Positions 7,480-12,645 of a stretch of 12,645 bases of DNA are shown here, one piece after another. The stretch's first letter is position 1; each line of letters begins with the position of its first letter. A program made the position numbers and the translations under genes. Under the pieces are notes generated by a model. That model searched no databases and had not been told where the DNA came from. It was given only the letters and a program-made list of their open reading frames with translations. The stretch is from the NCBI GenBank assembly GCA_943324055.2, contig CALPKD020000011.1, positions 1-12,645 on the forward strand, read 5' to 3'. The DNA is from Chitinophaga pinensis (GTDB lineage: Bacteria; Bacteroidota; Bacteroidia; Chitinophagales; Chitinophagaceae).

Positions 7480-8352
7480 TTATTTTTTTAATGCAGCAGC
7501 CATTGTAATTCCAATGTCAGCAGGGCTAGCACAAACGTGAATACCACATGCAGCCATAATCTTCATTTTAGCTTCTGCAGTATCGTCAGCACCACCAATG
7601 ATAGCACCAGCGTGACCCATACGGCGTCCTGGAGGGGCAGTTTGACCTGCGATAAATCCTACAACAGGTTTTCTCATATTGTCTTTGATCCAATTAGCAG
7701 CGTCTGCTTCCATGCTACCACCAATTTCACCAATCATAATGATACCTTCTGTTTCCGGATCGTTCATTAACAATTCAACCGCTTCTTTAGTAGTCGTTCC
7801 AATGATTGGATCTCCACCAATTCCAATTGCTGTTGTTACGCCTAAACCAGCTTTTACAACTTGGTCAGCAGCTTCGTAAGTTAATGTTCCACTTTTTGAA
7901 ACAATACCAATAGTTCCTTTCTTGAAAATAAAACCTGGCATAATTCCAACCTTTGCTTCTCCAGCTGTAATCACACCTGGGCAGTTTGGTCCAATTAATC
8001 TTGTATGTTTTCCGACTAAATAATTTTTTACTTTAATCATGTCTTGAACAGGGATACCTTCTGTGATACATACCACTAAAGCGATGCCTGCGTCAGAAGC
8101 TTCCATAATTGCATCTGCTGCAAATGCAGGAGGTACAAAAATAATACTAACGTCCGCACCTGTATTTTTCACAGCATCAGCAACCGTATTAAAAACGGGT
8201 CTGTCTAAATGCGTCGAACCTCCTTTGCCTGGAGTCACACCGCCTACTAATTGCGTACCATATTCTATCATTTGGCTAGCGTGGAAACTACCTTCTGTAC
8301 CGGTAAAACCTTGTACAATCACCTTCGAATTTTTATTAACTAATACTGACAT
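7480..8352 (-). CDS. sucD: Succinate--CoA ligase subunit alpha
   Basis: A 290-residue alpha subunit of succinyl-CoA synthetase, the TCA-cycle enzyme that interconverts succinyl-CoA and succinate with substrate-level phosphorylation. The CoA-binding N-terminal domain shows [14 protein letters not shown] (11-24) and [10 protein letters not shown] (36-45). The GPNCPGVI block is at 121-128. The phosphohistidine motif [10 protein letters not shown] gives the catalytic His247 (equivalent to His246 in E. coli). Length is the family norm. The ATG at 8350-8352 gives the usual MSVLVNK start. The beta-subunit gene sucC is not adjacent, so the two subunits must be expressed from separate loci or sucC lies outside the window. 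The gene is monocistronic: a consensus -7 box 26 bases upstream and an intrinsic terminator right after it. It is divergent from efp. Confidence 0.97.
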   Translation of the reverse strand: MSVLVNKNSKVIVQGFTGTEGSFHASQMIEYGTQLVGGVTPGKGGSTHLDRPVFNTVADAVKNTGADVSIIFVPPAFAADAIMEASDAGIALVVCITEGIPVQDMIKVKNYLVGKHTRLIGPNCPGVITAGEAKVGIMPGFIFKKGTIGIVSKSGTLTYEAADQVVKAGLGVTTAIGIGGDPIIGTTTKEAVELLMNDPETEGIIMIGEIGGSMEADAANWIKDNMRKPVVGFIAGQTAPPGRRMGHAGAIIGGADDTAEAKMKIMAACGIHVCASPADIGITMAAALKK

Positions 8353-8378
8353 TGGGACTGAATTTGTTATTTGTGGCG

Positions 8379-8386
8379 CAAAAATA
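8379..8386 (-). promoter_or_regulatory. sucD promoter, -7 box
   Basis: On the minus strand TATTTTTG matches TAnnTTTG exactly, 26 bases upstream of the sucD ATG, implying a leader of about 20 bases. A matching -33 TTTG is not evident. The spacing to the start codon is the same as for the aspS box, which supports it being real. Confidence 0.5.
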
Positions 8387-8459
8387 GGCTAAACGAGGTT
8401 TTTTTACCCTTATTTCTCAACAAAAATTCCATGTTTTTTTATAAATGGCTTGCAAGTAG

Positions 8460-8467
8460 TACTTTTG
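8460..8467 (+). promoter_or_regulatory. efp promoter, -7 box
   Basis: TACTTTTG matches the Bacteroidota -7 consensus exactly and lies 32 bases before the efp ATG, predicting a leader of about 25 bases. The -33 position holds only a T run. The box falls inside the in-frame upstream extension of efp, which argues that the extension (possible ATG at 8431) is not translated from this promoter. Confidence 0.5.
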
Positions 8468-8499
8468 TCCCTCGCAAAGACAAAACAAAAATTAAATTT

Positions 8500-9063
8500 A
8501 TGGCAACAACATCGGACATTAGTCGTGGGATGATCTTAAAATTAGACAATAATTTATACTCTGTAGTTGAGTTTGGAGAGAATAAGACAGCGCGTGCCGC
8601 AGCAAAAATCTGGGCTAAATTGAAAGGGGTAGATAATAAGCGTTCAATTGAAAAGACATGGAATAGTGGTGAAACCATTTATCCTGTTCGTGTTGAAAAG
8701 AAAACTTTCCAGTTCCTTTACAAAGACGATAGTGGCTATAACCTAATGAATAATGAGACTTTTGAGCAAATCGTGATGGCTGAAGAGATGATAGATGCTC
8801 CTCAGTATTTGATCGAGGGTGCTGAAGTATTTGTATTCATGAATACTGAAACTGAATTACCAATAGGAGCGGAGTTGCCTGAAAAAATTGACGTATTAAT
8901 CACTTATTGTGAGAATGGCGTGAAAGGGGATACTGCAACTCGTGCTTTAAAAGCAGCTACTTTGGAGTCTGGCGCAACGGTAATGGTTCCATTATTTGTG
9001 AACGAGGGAGAGAAAATCAAGATCAACACAAAGAACGGCGAATACGTAGAACGCGTTAAGTAG
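8500..9063 (+). CDS. efp: Translation elongation factor P
   Basis: A 187-residue EF-P, which binds ribosomes stalled at consecutive prolines and promotes peptide-bond formation. Start is taken at ATG 8500, giving MATTSDISRGMILKLDNN, the usual N-terminus; the frame stays open upstream with another ATG at 8431, but the promoter box at 8460 lies inside that part. Domain I is about 1-63, and two OB domains follow. The C-terminal EF-P signature region is present (CENGVKGDTATRALKAATLESG, here written as VKGDTATRALKAATLESG). The loop that normally carries the modified residue in a PGKG context here reads ENKTARAAAKIWAKLKG, with Arg32 where Lys is expected and two extra residues. An intrinsic terminator follows at 9099-9126. 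efp next to accB-accC is a common bacterial arrangement. Confidence 0.97.
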   Translation: MATTSDISRGMILKLDNNLYSVVEFGENKTARAAAKIWAKLKGVDNKRSIEKTWNSGETIYPVRVEKKTFQFLYKDDSGYNLMNNETFEQIVMAEEMIDAPQYLIEGAEVFVFMNTETELPIGAELPEKIDVLITYCENGVKGDTATRALKAATLESGATVMVPLFVNEGEKIKINTKNGEYVERVK

Positions 9064-9098
9064 TTCCATTAAGCAGATTATTACTAGATTTTATATAG

Positions 9099-9126
9099 AA
9101 TAGGGGGCCAAGGGTTCCCTATTTTT
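9099..9126 (+). terminator. Intrinsic terminator of efp
   Basis: Arms AATAGGG (9099-9105) and CCCTATT (9117-9123) pair over seven bases, with two further G-T pairs possible inside, and five T residues occupy 9122-9126. It lies 35 bases after the efp stop and separates efp from accB-accC, so most transcription of accB-accC probably starts in 9127-9215. Confidence 0.7.
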
Positions 9127-9191
9127 ATGCCCAAAATCCTTGTTTTTGATAAAAAAAGCCCATTTTTTAGCTAAAATCAATAAAAATACCC

Positions 9192-9209
9192 CAATTTTAC
9201 CCAAAATTG
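9192..9209 (+). promoter_or_regulatory. Inverted repeat just upstream of the accB start
   Basis: CAATTTT (9192-9198) and AAAATTG (9203-9209) are perfect inverted arms of seven bases around the four-base spacer ACCC, ending six bases before the accB ATG. In RNA this could form a small hairpin over the ribosome-entry region; in DNA it could be a dyad operator. Nothing else in the sequence tells which, and the stem is AT-rich and weak. Confidence 0.35.
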
Positions 9210-9215
9210 CCAAAC

Positions 9216-9680
9216 ATGGACTTAAAACAAATACACGACTTAATTAAGGTTGTAAACAAAAGTAATATTGGAGAAATTAGTATCGAAGACAAAGACGGTA
9301 AAGTAACCATCAAGCAAAAAGAGGATAAAATCACTATGACTTCGGCTCCTGCACAAATGTATGCTGCGCCAGTAGCTGCTCCAGCGAATGCTGCTGCATC
9401 TGTTGCTGCTGTTCCTGCTGCTGCGCCGGTTGCTGATAACTTGATCACTATTAAGAGTCCAATGATTGGAACTTTTTACCGTCGTGCTGCTCCTGATAAG
9501 CCATTAATGGCAGAGGAAGGAACCGAAGTGGCTCCAGGTAAAGTAGTTTGTATTATTGAAGCAATGAAGCTTTTCAACGAAATTGAATCAGAAGTAAAAG
9601 GAACTATTGTGAAGGTGTTAGTAGAAGATGCTAGCCCTGTAGAATATGATCAGCCTTTGTTCTTGGTGCAACCAGCATAA
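9216..9680 (+). CDS. accB: Biotin carboxyl carrier protein of acetyl-CoA carboxylase
   Basis: A 154-residue BCCP, which carries the carboxylated biotin between the biotin carboxylase and carboxyltransferase halves of acetyl-CoA carboxylase in fatty-acid synthesis. The N-terminal segment MDLKQIHDLIKVVNKSN with IGEISIEDKDGKVTI is typical of AccB. An Ala/Pro-rich flexible linker spans about 44-73. The biotinyl (lipoyl-like) domain follows, with IKSPMIGTFYR at 79-89 and the biotinylation motif EAMKLF, so biotin should be attached to Lys118. I chose ATG 9216 over an in-frame TTG at 9207 because it gives the standard MDLK start; the TTG lies within an inverted repeat. accC follows after 35 bp. accA and accD are not in the window. 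Confidence 0.97.
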   Translation: MDLKQIHDLIKVVNKSNIGEISIEDKDGKVTIKQKEDKITMTSAPAQMYAAPVAAPANAAASVAAVPAAAPVADNLITIKSPMIGTFYRRAAPDKPLMAEEGTEVAPGKVVCIIEAMKLFNEIESEVKGTIVKVLVEDASPVEYDQPLFLVQPA

Positions 9681-9715
9681 GGCTTGCCCCCCATTGTCAA
9701 ACTTAAAATAACCAA

Positions 9716-11053
9716 ATGTTTAAAAAGATATTGATCGCCAACCGTGGCGAAATTGCTTTGCGTATAATTCGAACTTGTAGAGAAATGGGTATCAAAACGG
9801 TTGCCGTTTATTCTACTGCTGATAAAGATAGCTTGCATGTAAAATTTGCCGATGAGGCAGTTTGCATAGGCGGTCCTAAAGGCCAAGATTCTTATTTGAA
9901 CATCCCGCATATCATGGCAGCCTGTGAAATCACGAATGCAGATGCGGTGCATCCTGGATATGGTTTCTTAGCTGAGAATGCAAAATTTGCTCAAATATGT
10001 GCGGATCATGGAATTAAATTTATAGGACCCACTCCTGAGATGATTAATAAGATGGGCGACAAGATCACTGCGAAGGAAACTATGATTAAAGCAGGTGTTC
10101 CTGTGGTTCCAGGTAGTGAAGGTTTATTAGAAGGAGTAGAAGACGCCAAAGTCCTTGCTAAAGAAATTGGATATCCTGTTATTATAAAAGCAACAGCTGG
10201 TGGTGGTGGAAAAGGAATGCGTGTTGTTTGGAACGAAGCAGAAATTGAAAAAGCATTTGATGCAGCGAAGATGGAAGCAGCAGCATCCTTCAAAAATGAT
10301 GGTTTGTACATGGAGAAATTCGTGGAAGAACCAAGACATATTGAAATTCAAGTTGCAGGGGATCAATATGGTAATGTGTGTCATTTGAGTGAGCGTGATT
10401 GTTCAATTCAAAGAAGACACCAAAAATTAGTAGAAGAATCTCCCTCTCCATTTATGACTGCCGACTTGCGTCAAAGAATGGGGGATGCTGCTATTAAAGC
10501 GGCAAGTGCAATTAATTACGAGAGCGTAGGTACGGTAGAATTTTTAGTAGATAAGCATCGTAATTTTTACTTCATGGAAATGAATACCCGTATTCAAGTG
10601 GAGCATTGCGTTACAGAGGAAGTAGTGAGCTATGACTTAATAAAAGAGCAAATTAAAATTGCTGCTGGAGAGAAAATTTCAGGAAAGAATTACGAGCCTA
10701 AATTACACGCTATTGAGTGTCGTATCAATGCCGAAGATCCATATAATGATTTTAGACCTTCACCAGGTAAAATTACCGTATTGCATACTCCAGGCGGACA
10801 CGGTGTTCGTGTTGATAGTCATGTGTATGCAGGTTATGTGATTCCTCCTTACTATGATTCAATGATTGGTAAATTAATTACAGTGGCACAAACACGTGAG
10901 GAAGCGATTAATACCATGTATCGTGCGTTGAGTGAATATGTAATTGAAGGAGTGCATACTACGATTCCTTTTCATTTACAGTTAATGCAAAATGAAGAAT
11001 TTATATCAGGCAACTTTACTACTAAGTTTTTGGAAAACTTTAAGATGAAGTAA
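9716..11053 (+). CDS. accC: Biotin carboxylase subunit of acetyl-CoA carboxylase
   Basis: A 445-residue biotin carboxylase that carboxylates the biotin of AccB using ATP and bicarbonate. The N-terminal domain begins [20 protein letters not shown], the family signature. [10 protein letters not shown] is at 79-88. The ATP-grasp domain has Lys116 (KITAK), Lys158 before the glycine-rich loop [10 protein letters not shown] (161-170), and the metal- and biotin-site run [10 protein letters not shown] (288-297) containing Glu288, Asn290, Arg292 and Glu296. C-terminal ECRINAEDP is present. Length is very close to the E. coli enzyme (449), so this is the stand-alone subunit and not a fusion carboxylase. 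It lies 35 bp after accB in a two-gene operon. Its stop codon is part of a long AU-rich hairpin, followed by a terminator. Confidence 0.98.
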   Translation: MFKKILIANRGEIALRIIRTCREMGIKTVAVYSTADKDSLHVKFADEAVCIGGPKGQDSYLNIPHIMAACEITNADAVHPGYGFLAENAKFAQICADHGIKFIGPTPEMINKMGDKITAKETMIKAGVPVVPGSEGLLEGVEDAKVLAKEIGYPVIIKATAGGGGKGMRVVWNEAEIEKAFDAAKMEAAASFKNDGLYMEKFVEEPRHIEIQVAGDQYGNVCHLSERDCSIQRRHQKLVEESPSPFMTADLRQRMGDAAIKAASAINYESVGTVEFLVDKHRNFYFMEMNTRIQVEHCVTEEVVSYDLIKEQIKIAAGEKISGKNYEPKLHAIECRINAEDPYNDFRPSPGKITVLHTPGGHGVRVDSHVYAGYVIPPYYDSMIGKLITVAQTREEAINTMYRALSEYVIEGVHTTIPFHLQLMQNEEFISGNFTTKFLENFKMK

Positions 11054-11097
11054 TTTTTATTCAGCTTTTTTTAGAAATATAAAAGCTAATAAAAATT
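11052..11097 (+). repeat. Long AU-rich stem-loop at the accC 3' end
   Basis: The outer arms AATTTTTATT (11052-11061) and AATAAAAATT (11088-11097) pair over ten bases. The inner arms AGCTTTT (11063-11069) and AAAAGCT (11081-11087) pair over seven more, with a single bulged C (11062) and an 11-base loop. The stem starts on the last two bases of the accC stop codon. There is no U tract directly after it, so it is less a terminator than a possible mRNA 3'-end stabiliser or processing structure. Confidence 0.55.
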
Positions 11098-11110
11098 CTC
11101 TAATGAAATT

Positions 11111-11144
11111 AAGAAGGGACCCCGTAAAGGAGTCCCTTCTTTTA
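11111..11144. terminator. Terminator between accC and the Crp-like gene
   Basis: AAGAAGGGAC (11111-11120) and GTCCCTTCTT (11132-11141) form a perfect ten-base stem, extendable by two C-G pairs inside the loop. A T run ends the + strand side (11138-11144 region), terminating accC. On the minus strand the stem is followed by TTAATTTCATTA, so it may also serve the convergent Crp-like gene, which ends at 11152. Confidence 0.85.
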
Positions 11145-11151
11145 TTATGGC

Positions 11152-11751
11152 TTATATTTTCTTTTTAGTTTTGCTCAACCATTCTTCTGAGATGCCTATG
11201 AATTCAGCAATATATTTTGCAGGAACGTATTTAATAACCGAATTACAATCTTCAATTAAATAATTATAGATCTCTTCTTTTGAATAGGCGTTTAATATTT
11301 TCCTCAGCGTACTTTCTTGGTTAAGGGCATTTACAAGGATATGATTGGTAAAGAAGGCGCCTAAATCGCTACTGGTGGCAATCAAGGTTTCTAAGTCAGA
11401 CTTCGTGAATTGCAATACCAGAGAATCTCTAATAGCCAACAAATCGGTCTTTGTTTTTTCTCCGCTAAAGTAACTATCCTCGCAAGACATAAAAGGATTA
11501 AAATCCTCGAGGAAAAAGTTTTGTGTTCGGCTAGTTTCCGTTTTTTCATTATACACCCTCGAAATAAACCCACCTTCGAGTATAAAAAAACCTTTGTCAC
11601 AAACATCTCCAACGGCAACCACTTTAGTTCTTTTTTTTATCACTAATATCTTGCCCGCTTCCATTAATTTGTTGATAGATACAGGGCTTGTATTTGAGCT
11701 AAGCAGCAACTCGATTAAACGATGGCTGCTATTGTTTTTTTTCTTTTTCAT
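11152..11751 (-). CDS. Crp/Fnr family transcriptional regulator
   Basis: A 199-residue DNA-binding regulator of the Crp/Fnr superfamily in its short Bacteroidota form. A cupin-like cyclic-nucleotide-binding-type domain spans about 20-125, including VVAVGDVCDKGFFILEGGF (46-64). A dimerisation helix follows near 130-165. The C-terminal helix-turn-helix is VPAKYIAEFIGISEEWLSK (176-194), closely matching the family pattern in which the protein ends with a KKI tail. I see no arginine-containing phosphate-binding cassette as in true cAMP receptor proteins and no Fe-S cysteine cluster, so the effector is unknown. ATG at 11749-11751 is preferred to an in-frame TTG at 11760. It diverges from the outer-membrane protein gene across 154 bp of repeat-rich DNA, so autoregulation and control of that neighbour are plausible. 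Confidence 0.88.
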   Translation of the reverse strand: MKKKKNNSSHRLIELLLSSNTSPVSINKLMEAGKILVIKKRTKVVAVGDVCDKGFFILEGGFISRVYNEKTETSRTQNFFLEDFNPFMSCEDSYFSGEKTKTDLLAIRDSLVLQFTKSDLETLIATSSDLGAFFTNHILVNALNQESTLRKILNAYSKEEIYNYLIEDCNSVIKYVPAKYIAEFIGISEEWLSKTKKKI

Positions 11752-11781
11752 TCTATTCAAAGATGAATCATTTGTATAGAT

Positions 11782-11822
11782 TTTATTGAATTATTTCTAA
11801 AAAGTTGAATTAATTCAATAAA
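11782..11822. promoter_or_regulatory. Operator-like inverted repeats upstream of the Crp-like gene
   Basis: The 8-mer TTGAATTA occurs at 11786-11793 and 11805-11812, and its complement TAATTCAA at 11811-11818. The last two copies make a perfect 14-base palindrome (11805-11818). The first and third are the cores of perfect 12-base inverted arms, 11782-11793 and 11811-11822. It lies 31-71 bases upstream of the Crp-like ATG, where a dimeric regulator could act. Binding by that regulator is inference. Confidence 0.45.
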
Positions 11823-11831
11823 TAGGTTCAA

Positions 11832-11850
11832 TTCTAAAGTTAGCTTAGAA
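11832..11850. repeat. Inverted repeat TTCTAA-N7-TTAGAA
   Basis: Six-base arms TTCTAA (11832-11837) and TTAGAA (11845-11850) surround a seven-base spacer in the Crp-like/outer-membrane protein intergenic region. A related TTATTCTA 8-mer is repeated directly at 11873-11880 and 11891-11898, just before the outer-membrane protein start. The arms are short and the DNA is AT-rich, so chance is a real alternative. No consensus -7 box was found for the rightward gene. Confidence 0.3.
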
Positions 11851-11905
11851 AAAAATCGGTCATAGAACTTACTTATTCTAGATTCGCTGATTATTCTAAA
11901 ATCCA

Positions 11906-12645
11906 ATGAAAACTAGCATTTCAAGAAGTATACTTTTGATTATAATGATGTCTTATTGTTCAAGCAATGTGACAGCACAATCGATAAAAGATAAAAAGAA
12001 AGATGAAATTTATCTAAACCACCCAATAAAAGATAAGGTACAAAAGATAAAAAAATCATTTTCAAAAGCTTTTGTGGATTTTGTAGGCAATGACTTGTCC
12101 TTGTTTGGAGCGCTAAGCTTAAACAAGCAAAGCATCAACGACCATGGTATCACTGCCCCTATTAATTACGCATTCGATGCAGTAAATAGCAACACATTTA
12201 AACCAGGGTATAGCGGAGGTTTTAGGATTGATGGTATTTACAAGGAAAAGCACCGCTACTCATTAAGCCTTGCTGTAAATAGAGTATCCACTGGGAGTGA
12301 TTATAAGAATAAGTACACGATAGCTCCATTTACAGGGGACTATACCCATTTTAAGGCCGATAATCAGTTCACTACCATCAGTATCGCTGCACACTACAAA
12401 AAGCTACTTCCAGTAAACGATATGCGTAAGTATAAGTTTTACGCCATTGCTGGTCCCAGCTTTGACTATAAAATATCAACGATTAGTAAGGAGCACTTAA
12501 TTAATGGTGCAGGTAACAGGGCATTCATAAATGCCGATTTAGGAGCAGAGTTTGACAACAAGGGCTATTATATTTTATATGCTCATTATAAGTTAGGCGC
12601 GAACATGACTAATTCATCAGTACCGGTTCAACTAAACCGCTTTGA
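11906..12645 (+). CDS. Putative outer-membrane beta-barrel protein (3' end beyond window)
   Basis: An open frame from ATG 11906 to the window end gives 246 residues without a stop, so the C-terminus is missing. It begins with a signal peptide: MKTSISRS, a hydrophobic core, and probable cleavage in NVTA-QSIKD near residue 24. A Cys at 18 is not in a lipobox context. A short Lys-rich segment follows (about 28-55), with VQKIKKSFSKAF. From about residue 60 the sequence alternates polar and hydrophobic residues in strands separated by Gly/Asn/Asp turns, for example LSLFGALSLNKQS, YSLSLAVNRVS, FTTISIAAHYKKL and KFYAIAGPSFDYK. This is typical of outer-membrane beta-barrels of Bacteroidota (porin- or PorT-like folds). 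No specific family is recognised and no ligand can be proposed. It is divergent from the Crp-like regulator gene. Confidence 0.75.
   Translation, partial: MKTSISRSILLIIMMSYCSSNVTAQSIKDKKKDEIYLNHPIKDKVQKIKKSFSKAFVDFVGNDLSLFGALSLNKQSINDHGITAPINYAFDAVNSNTFKPGYSGGFRIDGIYKEKHRYSLSLAVNRVSTGSDYKNKYTIAPFTGDYTHFKADNQFTTISIAAHYKKLLPVNDMRKYKFYAIAGPSFDYKISTISKEHLINGAGNRAFINADLGAEFDNKGYYILYAHYKLGANMTNSSVPVQLNRF

Noticed and set aside
7441..7480. Direct repeat TTTGAATACT (7441-7450 and 7471-7480) as a possible repeat array or att site
   Set aside because: Only two copies, partly inside the sucD terminator loop, and no mobile-element gene nearby.
7537..8392. Several rightward open frames opposite sucD
   Set aside because: They are shadows of the highly conserved sucD reading frame and have no start signals or family features.
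8371..8499. In-frame upstream extension of efp with an ATG at 8431
   Set aside because: Family members start at MATTSDI-like sequence, and a consensus -7 box at 8460 lies inside the extension.
9085..9092. TAGATTTT as an accB promoter box
   Set aside because: It has a mismatch at the last position and lies upstream of the efp terminator, which would stop the transcript.
9197..9448. Antisense Ala/Gly-rich open frame opposite accB
   Set aside because: It is the complement of the Ala/Pro linker codons of accB and has no recognisable features.
10006..10388. Overlapping open frames on both strands within accC
   Set aside because: accC is complete with all catalytic motifs; these frames follow its codon pattern only.
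11391..11779. Short frames overlapping the Crp-like gene on both strands
   Set aside because: Low-complexity shadows, with poly-Phe/Lys from A/T runs, in a region explained by the regulator gene.

Overview
The window looks like ordinary chromosomal housekeeping DNA from a member of the Bacteroidota, most likely the Chitinophagia/Chitinophagaceae branch. This is inferred from several signs. The DNA is AT-rich with A/T-rich leaders and no Shine-Dalgarno sequences. Promoter -7 boxes fit the Bacteroidota form TAnnTTTG. Secreted proteins have signal peptides ending in Ala-Gln, the Crp/Fnr regulator has the short Bacteroidota architecture, and the elongation factor P resembles those I recall from Chitinophaga relatives. 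I see no rRNA, tRNA, CRISPR array, transposase, integrase or phage gene.

Layout. Positions 1-111 hold the 3' end of uvrA (+), whose last 29 bases overlap the end of a convergent ElaA-type acetyltransferase gene. From 4247 down to 83 a leftward run carries aspS, a four-helix membrane protein gene, rarA and the elaA-like gene. A divergent intergenic region (4248-4315) separates aspS from a rightward YbjJ-like MFS transporter gene (4316-5467). The transporter converges on a leftward group (7407-5484): a small secreted protein, a DAO-type FAD oxidoreductase with a TTG start, and a four-helix membrane protein. Upstream of that group lies the leftward monocistronic sucD, closed by a clear terminator. 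sucD diverges from a rightward efp - accB - accC block. A long AU-rich hairpin and then a bidirectional terminator follow accC. A leftward Crp/Fnr-type regulator gene and a rightward outer-membrane protein gene, cut by the window end, share a 154-bp divergent intergenic region rich in inverted repeats.

How the genes relate. aspS and efp serve translation; uvrA and rarA serve DNA repair and replication-fork maintenance. sucD is one subunit of a TCA-cycle enzyme, and accB/accC provide the biotin half of acetyl-CoA carboxylase, the committed step of fatty-acid synthesis. accA, accD and sucC are not in the window. The less understood parts are the secreted protein/FAD oxidoreductase/membrane protein group and the Crp-like regulator facing the outer-membrane protein gene.

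I found no convincing new multi-gene system. The best leads are the unusual EF-P modification loop, a stand-alone secreted module resembling part of Bacteroidota alpha-2-macroglobulins, the operator-like repeats beside the Crp-family gene, and RNA-structure candidates flanking accB-accC.
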